From Anaerolineales bacterium (GTDB lineage Bacteria; Chloroflexota; Anaerolineae; Anaerolineales; E44-bin32): a stretch of DNA of 64,000 nt. The number at the start of each line of letters is the position of its first letter. Within the stretch, counting starts at the first letter, position 1. Position numbers and translations under genes: made by a program. The notes under the pieces were generated by a model. The model ran no database searches. It was not told the DNA's origin and saw nothing but the letters and a program-made list of their open reading frames with translations. Of this stretch, positions 1 to 8,814 are shown piece after piece. The stretch is taken from the NCBI GenBank assembly GCA_029210945.1, contig JARGGH010000008.1, forward strand, positions 1 to 64,000, in the 5' to 3' direction.

Positions 1-92
1 TCATACCGATTGAAGCTCAGCTGCCCACAGCGCGAGCATGTCAGCGACGGGGGCGTTCGAGTGAGCAGCACATCGGTGTGTGTTTCGCTCAT
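1..92 (-). CDS. Partial N-terminus of a possible zinc-ribbon protein, runs off left edge
   Basis: An ATG on the minus strand at 92 is preceded by AGGA at a spacing of about eight bases and opens a frame with no stop to the left edge. The 30 visible residues begin MSETHTDV and contain TCSRCGQ, a CxxC pair of the kind seen in zinc ribbons. Only the amino end lies in the window, so no family can be named. The plus strand also has an open frame across bases 1-201, but it lacks any recognisable motif and was judged less likely. Existence of the gene is an inference from the start site and the CxxC pair. Confidence 0.35.
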   Translation of the reverse strand, partial: MSETHTDVLLTRTPPSLTCSRCGQLSFNRY

Positions 93-288
93 GACGACAT
101 CCTGCACAACAACATACGGGAGATTCAGCCATTGGGTTATACCATGCCGGCACGGTGCAATATTGGTGGACACCTGTCGGATCCTTTGGGGAATCGGTTG
201 ATGAGAACTTCCGTTTCCCAAAGATAACACTTCCGGCAGGTGTCTGCTTATTTCAACTTATGTAACCTTTCCACATAATTTGGAGGAG

Positions 289-330
289 AACCTAATATAA
301 TAAAGGAACGCGCCTCCCGGCGCGTTCCTG
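289..330 (-). terminator. Rho-independent terminator after the beta-propeller/PKD gene
   Basis: An 11-bp perfect inverted repeat (AGGAACGCGCC at 304-314, GGCGCGTTCCT at 319-329) with a four-base loop is followed, on the minus strand, by a T-rich run (TTTATTATATTAGG). It sits about 40 bases past the stop of the minus-strand gene that ends at 367. Confidence 0.85.
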
Positions 331-366
331 AACAAATCCGCATCTTCAACATGTGAGGAGATCGGC

Positions 367-3066
367 TTACTTTCTGCACACCCCCGCACTGGTCTTGGAG
401 AAGTTGATCGCCCTCGCCAGTTGAATCGCCTGTTGCAGCTGTTTCGACGAAGGATCATCCTCAAGCAGGATCGATAGGATCCGGTGCAGCACCTCTGCGT
501 AGGTCAGATCATGCTTGCCATCGGCCTTCTCAATCGTATCGTCCCATTCCACAGCGCCATTGACGAAGTTCAGCCATGCTGTCAGCATCTCTGCACGGGC
601 ACGCGCCGACTGCTCCGGGTTATCCAGGATAAACTTCTCAAGTTCATCGATCGCTGCCGGGTCCATCTCATCGAAAGCCGAGCTGATAAAACCGCTGAGA
701 ATGCTCAGGTGGGCTTTAATTTCACCGTCTAACCCTGCATCTCGGTTCTTTTTCATGAAGTAGGAGATCCAATCGCCCAGTGATGCCTGGCAGGATTGGT
801 TGTTTCGCACGAGTACTTTCAATTTAACTGTGGCCTGGTCGTCATCATCGTCAAGCACAGTGACGCGGACATGCTTGACCCCCGGCTTATCAAAGACTAC
901 CTCAGCCGTGTGCGTGACCGTGTAAGGATAATCACCCAGCGGGCTCGGGAGCGGATCGGTACTTGACCCGTTGTTGAAGTAGGTCACGTCTGAGCCGAAA
1001 TCCCAGCGTACGGTGAGATCATCAGAACCGGCGTCCGACAACTGGAATGTGAAAGCCGTCGTTTCGCCCACACGCGCGACCATCCAGTCACCAACCTGGC
1101 AGGCGGCTGTAGATTTGCCATCTGACAGCTCCGCCCCGGCCGCTTCGCACATTTCGAGCGTATGCAGTTGCGCAGTAGAAATCCCTGGCTTCTGGTTCCC
1201 CACGATCACGCTCACAGAGGCCAATCCAGATGAGCCAGTGTCATCAACGATCTCAACTTTCAGTTCGTACTCACCATTGTCTCCATACACACCGGCGATC
1301 GCGAACTTGCCAGCTTCGGAGACCTCAAGCGCTCGTGAATCTTGACCATCCCCAAAATCCACCGATGCGGACCACGTGTTGGAGTCCGGGTCGCTGAATG
1401 AGCCTACGAGTTCAAACTTTTCGCCCTCGGTGAGCGACAGTTCACCCTGGATCTTAATCACCGGAGGATCCGAAGGCTCAGGCGTCGGCGTGACCGGTGT
1501 GGCGGTCGGCTCGGGGGTGGGCGTATCGGTCGGCTCCACCGTATCTGTTGGTTCTGGCGTAACCGTTTCGGTTGGCTCCGGCGTAACCGTTTCGGTTGGC
1601 TCCGGCGTGACCGTTTCGGTTGGCTCCGGCATGACTGTCTCGGTTGGCTCCGGCGTGACTGTCTCGGTTGGCTCCGGCGTGACCGTCCCGGTTGGTTCCG
1701 GCGTGTCCGTCTCGGTTGGCTCCGGCGGAGGCGTCGGTCTCTCACCATGTGAGAATACATCACGGAGACCATTATTGTCTTCCCTGATGAGATCCAAATT
1801 TGCGGCATCTGAGTAGAAAACGACTACACTTCCACCAGAATTAATGGCCGGACCAAAACTACCTTCACTCGCTTCCACGCTGCTTGAACTCTCGCTGATG
1901 CGGCTCACCGAACCCTGCATATCCCGCACGAAAACATCATGGCTATTGTTCGTATCACCAGTCACTAGGTTGCTCATATCCGAGCGGAATGCGACGAAGC
2001 GTCCGTCTGCACTGATAACGGGTTCACCACTATTGCTCCCAAAAATGTCTTCCCCGTCATAGGGCACGTTCACCCTTTCGGTAGAACCTGACAGACGGTC
2101 TCTCCGGAAAATGTCGTTGGAATAGTTTTCGACCTGCGAGAGGATGAGATTGTTCGCAAATGATCGGAACGCGATGAATCGGCCGTCATCGCTCACGGAA
2201 GGATGATAGCTCGAACGATTAGCATCCAACCCTGCGTGCGATAAATTTACCCGTTCAAGCGAATCCAAGGCCTTATTCCACAGGAAGATATCTCTCACAC
2301 CATTCGTATCGTTGGGGACCAAGTTGCTCTTGTTAGACGAGAAGACCACCCAAGCCCCATCCGCACTCATCGAGAGTTCGTAACTGGAGTCGTTGGCAGG
2401 ATCTAGACCTGACGGCCCACTCAGCCAGCGAAGTTTGAGATTCGTCCGATCGAAATAATAGATCTCCTCCACACCATGGGAGGCGCCCGGGTACAGATTA
2501 GTAGCCATCGACACAAAGGCAACGTAGCGCCCGCCCTCAGAAACTACGGGTTCGTAACTGGCTCCGTTGGACTGGCCACTCGAAGCAGTCAAACTAATGC
2601 GCTCGGTCTCCCCAGTTGTGCGGTCATAGAGAAAGACATCTTCAACGCCATTCGTGTCGCCACTGACAAGATTGGATGCTGCGGAAGAAAACACGACAAA
2701 ATTCCCATCGGCGCTTATAGAAGGAAATGCGCTGCTGCCGTTTGGGTCAGTCCCTTCACGTCCGGTGCTGATCCGTTCGGTTATACCGGTCGCCCAGTCG
2801 TGAAGAAAGATATCTTGATGACTATTCAAATCGTCAGGGATGAGGTTTGATGCTTTAGAGGCGAAAACAATATAGCGACCGTCGGCGCTGACGCTCGGCG
2901 CAATGGAATCGTGGTCCCCCTCCACGCCCTCACTGCTGATCGACACACGCTCCGTCACGGCGGAGCCGGCGAACGCGCCCTGGACCAGCAAGGAAGCGCT
3001 GATCAGCAGCACAATCGCAAAGACCGTGATCGATTTTTGTGTCGTCGGTTGGGACGGAGGGATCAT
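367..3066 (-). CDS. Secreted PD40 beta-propeller protein with Pro/Glu/Thr repeat and PKD domains
   Basis: Exported protein of about 899 residues. The reading frame is open upstream to a GTG at 3159, but the ATG at 3066 directly precedes a good signal peptide (a hydrophobic run ending LVQGAFA), so it was preferred. After the signal come six or more TolB/PD40-type blades, each with the pattern SADGRYIVFxSxASNL and xDxFLYDRxTGxTERIS, over roughly residues 35-450. Next is a Pro-Glu-Pro-Thr repeat stalk (about 455-540), then two PKD-like folds (VDFGDGQ and VRWDFGSD) and a helical C-terminal region rich in acidic residues. This organisation suggests a cell-surface or extracellular binding protein. 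No enzymatic motif is seen. Transcribed alone, divergently from the kinase gene, and closed by a terminator at 289-330. Confidence 0.85.
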   Translation of the reverse strand: MIPPSQPTTQKSITVFAIVLLISASLLVQGAFAGSAVTERVSISSEGVEGDHDSIAPSVSADGRYIVFASKASNLIPDDLNSHQDIFLHDWATGITERISTGREGTDPNGSSAFPSISADGNFVVFSSAASNLVSGDTNGVEDVFLYDRTTGETERISLTASSGQSNGASYEPVVSEGGRYVAFVSMATNLYPGASHGVEEIYYFDRTNLKLRWLSGPSGLDPANDSSYELSMSADGAWVVFSSNKSNLVPNDTNGVRDIFLWNKALDSLERVNLSHAGLDANRSSYHPSVSDDGRFIAFRSFANNLILSQVENYSNDIFRRDRLSGSTERVNVPYDGEDIFGSNSGEPVISADGRFVAFRSDMSNLVTGDTNNSHDVFVRDMQGSVSRISESSSSVEASEGSFGPAINSGGSVVVFYSDAANLDLIREDNNGLRDVFSHGERPTPPPEPTETDTPEPTGTVTPEPTETVTPEPTETVMPEPTETVTPEPTETVTPEPTETVTPEPTDTVEPTDTPTPEPTATPVTPTPEPSDPPVIKIQGELSLTEGEKFELVGSFSDPDSNTWSASVDFGDGQDSRALEVSEAGKFAIAGVYGDNGEYELKVEIVDDTGSSGLASVSVIVGNQKPGISTAQLHTLEMCEAAGAELSDGKSTAACQVGDWMVARVGETTAFTFQLSDAGSDDLTVRWDFGSDVTYFNNGSSTDPLPSPLGDYPYTVTHTAEVVFDKPGVKHVRVTVLDDDDDQATVKLKVLVRNNQSCQASLGDWISYFMKKNRDAGLDGEIKAHLSILSGFISSAFDEMDPAAIDELEKFILDNPEQSARARAEMLTAWLNFVNGAVEWDDTIEKADGKHDLTYAEVLHRILSILLEDDPSSKQLQQAIQLARAINFSKTSAGVCRK
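1546..1729 (-). repeat. 24-bp in-frame minisatellite encoding PEPTETVT units
   Basis: About eight near-identical 24-bp units (GGTTGGCTCCGGCGTGACCG plus TTTC on the plus strand) encode the octapeptide PEPTETVT and variants (PEPTETVM, PEPTGTVT, PEPTDTVE) in the beta-propeller protein. The unit length is a multiple of three, so copy-number change would keep the frame. Low-complexity Pro/Thr stalks of this kind usually serve as spacers across the cell wall or outside the cell. Confidence 0.85.
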
Positions 3067-3661
3067 GGTTGCCGCCTGCTTCAGTGAACGAACCCGGTAC
3101 CTATGCGCCTTGTCGTTAAAAAGTTTCGACAAGTACGGGCGAACCACCCATTTCTCCACCCAGGATCTTATCCCTCCGGTCCAACCCTGGCTGCTAACGG
3201 AGAAAGAGTGATGTTCACGACGAATCAGTCTTGAAACGCCTCGCTGCCTGGCTCAAACAAGAACGCCTAGGAAAGTCAATCTCCTCCGGTGTTTGAAGTC
3301 AAGCAAACGCCTTTTTAATGTGGTCTATTTGTACCATTCTGCCCGGGAGGAGTATATAGCCATTGGGTCCTACCGGCACTCCACAATCCCCCGTTTTGCA
3401 GCTCACCAACCGGGTTTTGCAGCAGCTACTCGCCCGCTCTATTTGTTTTCGATCGATGAGCAAGAGCCAGAATGATGACAAAACCCGTGCGTTGTAAGCC
3501 AATTGTAATGCGCGATTTGAAGCGACTGTTGATATGCTACTGACAGAGCGAGTGGAGGGAGCGCTTTTCACCCGGGTTATTACAATGAAGCGATCACGGG
3601 GCGATTCGTCGCCCACCGACCCCCTCCCTCCCATCTGCGTATGCAATTAAGAGGCTGATGG
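3067..3661. other. Divergent intergenic region between propeller and kinase genes
   Basis: About 600 bases between two divergent genes. It must hold both promoters, but I could not find a convincing -35/-10 pair with correct spacing. The short open frames here have no family resemblance. Immediately before the kinase start there is AAGAGG at a usable ribosome-binding distance. Confidence 0.4.
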
Positions 3662-5536
3662 ATGTGGTATTGGAATAACTGGCGCCTCGGCAAATATGAT
3701 CTCGTGCGCAAGATCGGCAGCGGCGGGATGTCTTCGGTATTTAAGGCGATCGACCAGGAGAGCGATCGCGCCGTCGCAGTCAAAGTGCTACCCCCGGGGC
3801 TGGACGAAGAGCAGAGCTTTAAAGCTCGCTTTGAACGCGAAGCGAAGATTCTCATGCGGCTTCGCCACCCTAACATTGTCCCGATTCTGGACTTCGGTGA
3901 GGTCGACGGCGTTTACTACATCGTCATGCCGCTCATGGAAATCGGGACTCTGCGCGAGCGCATTAACTCGGGACCGCTCAAGCCGGAGGAAGGCGCGCAT
4001 ATCGTGCGCCAGATCGCCGAGGCGCTGCAGTACGCCCACGATATGGACCTGGTCCACCGCGATGTCAAGCCGTCAAACATCTTGCTTGATGAAGAGGGCA
4101 ACGCCTGGCTCTCAGATTTCGGCACAGCGCGCGTGCTGGACGCCACAGCGAACCTGACCGGATCGAGCCTGATCGGCACTCCACAGTACATGTCGCCCGA
4201 ACAAGCGCGCGGCGATCCGGTCACTCCTCGCGCGGATGTCTACGCGCTGGGCGTCGTGCTCTACCAGATGTCGACCGGACAGCTGCCGTTTAACGCCGAG
4301 AGTCCGCTGGCGATCGCCATGAAACACGCCAGCGAGCCGCTGCCGCACCCCAACTCGATCAACCCGAACCTGCCAGAAGCAATCGCACACGTGCTGATTA
4401 AAGCGCTGGAGAAGCGGCCCGAGGATCGCTACCCATCGGCAATCGCGCTTAGCGAATCGTTCCAGGCTGCCCTCGATGATGTCTACGACCCGCACTCCGG
4501 TCGATTAAAACCGGGTGCGATAAAACCCTTCGACGCAACGCTCGAATACAAACCGGGAGAACAGAAGAGCGAAGAGGCGACCGATGTCGCCTCCAAGAGA
4601 GAGAAACCAGGGCGACAGAAGCTGCGTGTGGCGGCGATCCTGGGCGCCATCGCGCTGATCCCGCTCTTCTGGGTCGCGGCGCGTGCTTTGAACCGCCCGG
4701 CAGCCGCCGACGGGGGAACGCCAACGGTCACGCCCAGCGCGACGATCGATTGGAAAGCCACGGTTGACACACTCTCCACCGCGGTGGCGTTCAGCGCCGG
4801 AGCGAACGTATCTGAAGATCAGCTGCAGACCGCGATCGCTGCCACGCTGCAGGCGATGGTGCTCGAATCCGGTATCTCGCCGGACACACCAACCGCCACC
4901 TTGCCGCTCGTCAACCCGCAGACGGCCACGGCGATAACAGCCGCGACCAGTACGGCTGCAGCGGCGGGCACGAGCAGCACCAGCACGCTGCTCCCAACCG
5001 CGTCGCTCACGCCTTCCCGGACGGCAACGCTGCCGCCCGGCGTGACGCCGTCGATCACGCCAACCACATCGCGCACCCCTACGCTGATCCCCAGCGCTAC
5101 GAGGACCGCGATCCCAAGCCGAACGCCTACCCGGACCTCTACACCAACAGTAACGCTGACACCCTCCGACACTCCAACCGCAACCCCAAGTCGGACACCG
5201 ACGCCGGATGTCTGCCCATTGATAACCATCGACGGTTTCCGCGCCACGGACACTTTCGTTGAATGGACGATCACGAATAGCGTCGGAAGCTCAATCACGC
5301 TCTCGCGCGTGGAGCTTGGTTGGCCTAGCCCCAATGTTGCTTTATTCGCTTTGAAGCTTAAGGGCACACCCTTTTGGACCGGATATGACGAATCGTCTCC
5401 AAGCAGTTGGTCAGGGTCTAATAATGTGGGTTCAGACGCCAGACTTCAGGCTGACTTCGTTGGTGACGCAGCGTCGTCAGGTTATGAGCTGAACCTCGAT
5501 TTTAACAACGGTTGTGCAATAAGATTCAATAATTAA
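3662..5536 (+). CDS. PknB-like receptor Ser/Thr protein kinase
   Basis: Membrane-anchored Hanks-type Ser/Thr kinase, 624 residues. The catalytic domain spans about residues 10-275: glycine loop GSGGMSSV, VAVK lysine K41, HRDVKPSN with catalytic D134, and DFG at 152-154, followed by a GTPQYMSPEQ activation-segment end. All key residues are intact, so it should be active. A single hydrophobic helix (about 322-342) follows a charged juxtamembrane stretch. The outside part is a long Ser/Thr/Pro-rich linker (about 345-520) and a C-terminal domain of about 100 residues beginning CPLITIDGF and ending NNGCAIRFNN, with two cysteines that could form a disulfide. No PASTA repeats are present. The next gene encodes the same C-terminal domain, which suggests a shared extracellular ligand or partner. 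AAGAGG precedes the ATG. Confidence 0.93.
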   Translation: MWYWNNWRLGKYDLVRKIGSGGMSSVFKAIDQESDRAVAVKVLPPGLDEEQSFKARFEREAKILMRLRHPNIVPILDFGEVDGVYYIVMPLMEIGTLRERINSGPLKPEEGAHIVRQIAEALQYAHDMDLVHRDVKPSNILLDEEGNAWLSDFGTARVLDATANLTGSSLIGTPQYMSPEQARGDPVTPRADVYALGVVLYQMSTGQLPFNAESPLAIAMKHASEPLPHPNSINPNLPEAIAHVLIKALEKRPEDRYPSAIALSESFQAALDDVYDPHSGRLKPGAIKPFDATLEYKPGEQKSEEATDVASKREKPGRQKLRVAAILGAIALIPLFWVAARALNRPAAADGGTPTVTPSATIDWKATVDTLSTAVAFSAGANVSEDQLQTAIAATLQAMVLESGISPDTPTATLPLVNPQTATAITAATSTAAAAGTSSTSTLLPTASLTPSRTATLPPGVTPSITPTTSRTPTLIPSATRTAIPSRTPTRTSTPTVTLTPSDTPTATPSRTPTPDVCPLITIDGFRATDTFVEWTITNSVGSSITLSRVELGWPSPNVALFALKLKGTPFWTGYDESSPSSWSGSNNVGSDARLQADFVGDAASSGYELNLDFNNGCAIRFNN

Positions 5537-5606
5537 TGTCCGATCAGCCGTATCGCCCACTCCTTAAGAGAATATTCCAAGCTGATTGTCTGCAGGGAAA
5601 ACAAAG

Positions 5607-6317
5607 ATGATTTTTGGAATGAAGCGCTCCTTGTTCATCATTTTGTTGGTCCTTCTCCTACTTGTCCCCGTGACATTCACGGTAGTCGCCATTATGACTC
5701 TTCGCCCCACGGAACCTGTACCCGCCGTGGCGATGGGTGAGATCTCGAATAGGACCCAATTCCCCTCATCGATAAAAACCCAACCTGCGGTGGCAAGTAG
5801 CTCCACACCCGATCCACGTCCATCCTCGACTCCATCAAATCCCGAAACCCCAGAATCCGCAGCAACCGGGATAGGAACGCTGGTGACCAACACATCCACA
5901 AATGCCACACCAATCGAGTCAACTTCGACGATCAGCCCAACGAGCACGATCACTCTGACCCCAGATATCGACGTCTGTTCACTGATCAGGCTCGACTTCG
6001 TCAAGTCCACCAGCACAATCGGATTGTGGCGAGTGCGCAATAATAATCTCTTCGCGGTGTACCTCACCGGTATCTACCTGGAATGGCCTAAAGCGAACGA
6101 CGCAATATTCAACGCGGTCCTCGATAACGTGGTTATCTGGGCCGGGGAGGATCTGATTTCCCCTACCCAGATGAATTACTGGCTCGGAAACCCCATCCGC
6201 CAAGAGGTGCGTGGTCCTGTGACGCTCGAGTTTGGATTTGGCACGGACGCAGCTTCGAGTGGTTATAAACTAACCCTCTATTTCGAAAACGGCTGCAAGA
6301 TCAGCACAGCTAACTAG
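5607..6317 (+). CDS. Membrane-anchored protein sharing the kinase's extracellular domain
   Basis: Protein of 236 residues with no recognised family. The ATG at 5607 is preceded by AGGG nine bases upstream; a TTG at 5586 in the same frame is a weaker start. Residues 5-30 form one hydrophobic anchor, then comes a Ser/Thr/Pro-rich linker and a C-terminal domain beginning DVCSLIRLDFV. That domain aligns with the C-terminus of the upstream kinase: both have an LxWP segment near the middle, then DAASSGYxLxLxFxNGC near the end, with a cysteine at each end of the domain. The gene lies 70 bases after the kinase stop, in the same direction, so co-transcription is likely. It may be a soluble-side partner, decoy or co-receptor of the kinase; that role is inference. 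Confidence 0.75.
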   Translation: MIFGMKRSLFIILLVLLLLVPVTFTVVAIMTLRPTEPVPAVAMGEISNRTQFPSSIKTQPAVASSSTPDPRPSSTPSNPETPESAATGIGTLVTNTSTNATPIESTSTISPTSTITLTPDIDVCSLIRLDFVKSTSTIGLWRVRNNNLFAVYLTGIYLEWPKANDAIFNAVLDNVVIWAGEDLISPTQMNYWLGNPIRQEVRGPVTLEFGFGTDAASSGYKLTLYFENGCKISTAN

Positions 6318-6553
6318 TTCCCGCAGAAGTCATCAAGATCTTGTATGGATACCGCCTGCGACAATCTGCGCGGCTCTTATGCAATTGTGGGTCTTGCTGC
6401 GACCGTTCGGTACATTGATGAAAGATACAATCCGAAATCCGCCAGATCCCAGCACAGTCATTCTCAATGTGGGATGAGCGTAGGGTTGCGTCATCGCTCA
6501 AATGCGTACAAACTTTCCTTATTAAGCATCTTTGCGATAGGAGCTTGGCGATC

Positions 6554-7231
6554 ATGTCCGGCATCATCACAACCGAACGGCGCGCCGTCAGCGGCGCGAA
6601 CCAGGTCGTGCTGCACGATTATGGGGAGCTGATCATCACGATCGGGGATCAAGATGGGTTGATCATCGAGGGGGATAAAGAGCTCATCAAGTCCATAGAA
6701 ACTGTCATCGAAAACAGCGTCCTTCATATCCGCATCCGGACGGGTCTCTTCGATAAGCTGGGACATGCTCTCTCGACGAGCATGTCCAGGAAACCGCTGC
6801 GCTACCGCCTCTTTATGAAGGAGCTCTCCGGACTGTACATCAAGGGTGCCGGCCGGGCGGCCGTCGCCGATCTCGACACACAAGATATGGTCATCGGCTT
6901 GCAGGGCGCGGGCAACGTCGAAATGCGTTCATTGACCGCCGAGACATTAAAGGTTGAGTTTGGAGGGACCGGCCGGATCGAGATCGCCGGCGAGGTTTGG
7001 CGACAGTCCGTGCTGCTGACCGGCGCGGGGAATTACGCAACACCCAGGCTGGCTTCAAGCAAAGCGAATGTGGAAATCCGGGGCGCCGGCAAAGCGACCC
7101 TCTGGGTTGAAGACGAGCTGCAGGTCGCGATCCGCGGTGTGGGCAGTGTCGATTACTACGGCACTGCGGAATTGCGCACCTCTAAGTCCGGTCTGGGCAG
7201 CGTTACACGATTAGGCGAAACTCCACGCTGA
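6554..7231 (+). CDS. DUF2807 (GIN-domain) protein without signal peptide
   Basis: Protein of 225 residues with the right-handed beta-helix pattern of the DUF2807/putative auto-transporter adhesin head family: repeated LxGxGxxxV, IKGAGRAAV, LQGAGNVEM and IRGAGKATLWV turns from about residue 85 to the end. The ATG at 6554 has GGAG ten bases upstream, and the frame upstream of it is not protein-like. Family members normally carry a signal peptide; this one begins MSGIITTERRAV and shows none, so it may act in the cytoplasm or the true start is missed. Function of the family is unknown. It stands alone, 240 bases after the previous gene. Confidence 0.75.
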   Translation: MSGIITTERRAVSGANQVVLHDYGELIITIGDQDGLIIEGDKELIKSIETVIENSVLHIRIRTGLFDKLGHALSTSMSRKPLRYRLFMKELSGLYIKGAGRAAVADLDTQDMVIGLQGAGNVEMRSLTAETLKVEFGGTGRIEIAGEVWRQSVLLTGAGNYATPRLASSKANVEIRGAGKATLWVEDELQVAIRGVGSVDYYGTAELRTSKSGLGSVTRLGETPR

Positions 7232-7285
7232 GCCCGCCCGTTCCACGGTGCGCGGTGCAGGTACTATTCACTATGGAGCGAAAAG

Positions 7286-7798
7286 ATGCAAAACGCAGCT
7301 GACAACCAGATGGTCCACATCCGGCCTTACGAAGATGCGGATTTTGATGCGATCTGGCTGATCTTCGAGAGCATCGTCTCGAAGGGTGAGACATATGCTT
7401 ATGATCCGGACACAGATCGTGCGGGAGCCTTCGATCTGTGGATTAAGAAACCACAGCAGACATTCGTCGCCAATGTGGGCGGCGAGATCCTGGGGACCTA
7501 CTATATCAAGCCCAACCAACCGGGCCTGGGCGCTCATGTCTGCAACTGCGGCTACATGGTCGCAGAACCTGCTCGCGGCCAGGGGATCGCCACTACGATG
7601 TGTCTCCATTCTCAGGAAATCGCCCGCTCGCTCGGCTATCAAGCGATGCAGTTCAACCTGGTGGTATCAACGAATGAAGGTGCCGTACGCCTCTGGCTGA
7701 AGCTGGGGTACGAGATCGTTGGCACGATACCTGATGGGTTCAATCACGTTCGACACGGTCTTGTCGATGCCTTCGTGATGTACAAGCGGCTAACCTGA
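7286..7798 (+). CDS. GNAT-family N-acetyltransferase
   Basis: Protein of 170 residues with the GNAT fold: beta-1 to alpha-1 IRPYEDADFDAIW, a core strand GEILGTYYIKPN, and the acetyl-CoA pyrophosphate loop ARGQGIATTMC (R/Q-x-x-G-x-A). The end KLGYEIVGTIPDGF is typical of the phosphinothricin/aminoglycoside-like subgroup that acetylates small amines or amino acids. Substrate cannot be told from sequence. GGAG lies about eight bases before the ATG. It is a single gene, 54 bases after the DUF2807 gene. Confidence 0.85.
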   Translation: MQNAADNQMVHIRPYEDADFDAIWLIFESIVSKGETYAYDPDTDRAGAFDLWIKKPQQTFVANVGGEILGTYYIKPNQPGLGAHVCNCGYMVAEPARGQGIATTMCLHSQEIARSLGYQAMQFNLVVSTNEGAVRLWLKLGYEIVGTIPDGFNHVRHGLVDAFVMYKRLT

Positions 7799-8023
7799 GT
7801 TCCGTAAAAAAAGCTGGCTTGCGGCTGCTCTCAGATGAGCGCAGTTTGCTTGTTAAGCCCGTGATATGAATTGTGGAGCAACGGATGGTAGTTCCCGGCG
7901 CCACAGGAAAGAACAAATGACACCATAAATGAGATGATATTAGTCAACAATTACCCCGCACCCCTACCCGCAGGTCAGAATATGTGATATCTTTAGGGCA
8001 ACCTTATGCTTTTCACGGTAAAT

Positions 8024-8039
8024 TTATGGTTGACCATAA
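8024..8039. promoter_or_regulatory. Perfect 16-bp palindrome, candidate DtxR-family operator
   Basis: TTATGGTTGACCATAA is a perfect palindrome with arms TTATGGT and ACCATAA. It lies 10 bases upstream of the family-consistent start of the DtxR-type regulator at 8050. A second, weaker metal-box-like site (TTTAGGGCAACCTTA) lies at 7992-8006. Both fit a metal-responsive autoregulatory region; direct binding is inference. Confidence 0.55.
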
Positions 8040-8049
8040 TTCAACAGGG

Positions 8050-8709
8050 ATGACTGAGAGCGAGGAGATGTACCTGGTGTGGATCGCCAGGATCATCGAG
8101 GCCGGGCTTCAAGGGCCCGTGCCAATCTCACAGCTCGCCGAGCAGATGCAGATCCAACCGGTCTCCGTGAACCAGATGGTACACAAATTGGAGACGCTTG
8201 GTTTCGTTCAGTACACTCCATATCAAGGCGTGCAGCTCACGACGCAGGGCACCAAATACGCTCAGGAAATCCTGCACCGCCGGCGATTATGGGAGGTTTT
8301 CCTTGTCGAACACCTTCACCTCCCATTGGAGGAGGCCGATGAACTGGCCTGCCGCATGGAGCATATTTTCCCGACCGAAGCGTTAAGCCGTCTGGACGAT
8401 TTTCTCGGTCACCCTACCCGCTCCCCTGGCGACAAGCGTATCCCACGGACGAAAGAGCCCGGATTAGATCAAGGAGCGTTCGCGCTGGAAACTCTGGAAC
8501 TGGGCTGTCAGGGCGAGGTCGTTACGCTCGACCTGGACCATACGACGCGCACATTCCTGAAGGCGGAAGGGTTGCTGCCCGGGATCAAAATCAAGGTTCT
8601 GGCGCGTGGAGGCAACGGAGGCATGCTGGTTTCAACCGATTCCGGCAACAAGTTGAACCTCGCCTCGGAGCTCGCCCGGAATATCTGGATCCGTGATCCG
8701 CATCGGTAG
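8050..8709 (+). CDS. DtxR/MntR-family metal-dependent transcriptional regulator
   Basis: Iron- or manganese-sensing repressor, 219 residues from the ATG at 8050. Domain order: winged helix (about 1-65, MTESEEMYLVWIARI then SVNQMVHKLETLGFV), dimerisation/metal domain (about 70-145) with the metal-ligand pattern ACRMEHIF (C, E, H as in DtxR), and a FeoA/SH3-like C-terminal domain (about 150-215). The frame is open upstream to a GTG at 7984 which has a possible AGG ribosome site, but family members start at the MTESEE position and a perfect palindrome lies in the interval, so the later start was chosen. It precedes a ferric-iron ABC importer 105 bases downstream, which it probably controls. Confidence 0.87.
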   Translation: MTESEEMYLVWIARIIEAGLQGPVPISQLAEQMQIQPVSVNQMVHKLETLGFVQYTPYQGVQLTTQGTKYAQEILHRRRLWEVFLVEHLHLPLEEADELACRMEHIFPTEALSRLDDFLGHPTRSPGDKRIPRTKEPGLDQGAFALETLELGCQGEVVTLDLDHTTRTFLKAEGLLPGIKIKVLARGGNGGMLVSTDSGNKLNLASELARNIWIRDPHR

Positions 8710-8814
8710 GTAAACGATCACTGCAGAATGATCTGGCTCCCTGTCCGTACCGGGAGTCAACCGTAGGAAAACATCATCTATTGTGGTTGTTACTGACCAG
8801 AAAGGGACATTGTG

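Noticed and set aside
1376..1816. Plus-strand open frame rich in VTVSVGSG repeats
   Set aside because: It is the antisense of the PEPTETVT minisatellite of the minus-strand propeller gene; the repeat keeps several frames open.
4819..5367. Minus-strand open frame with repeated Val/Gly segments
   Set aside because: Shadow of the Thr/Pro-rich linker of the Ser/Thr kinase; no start site or motif of its own.
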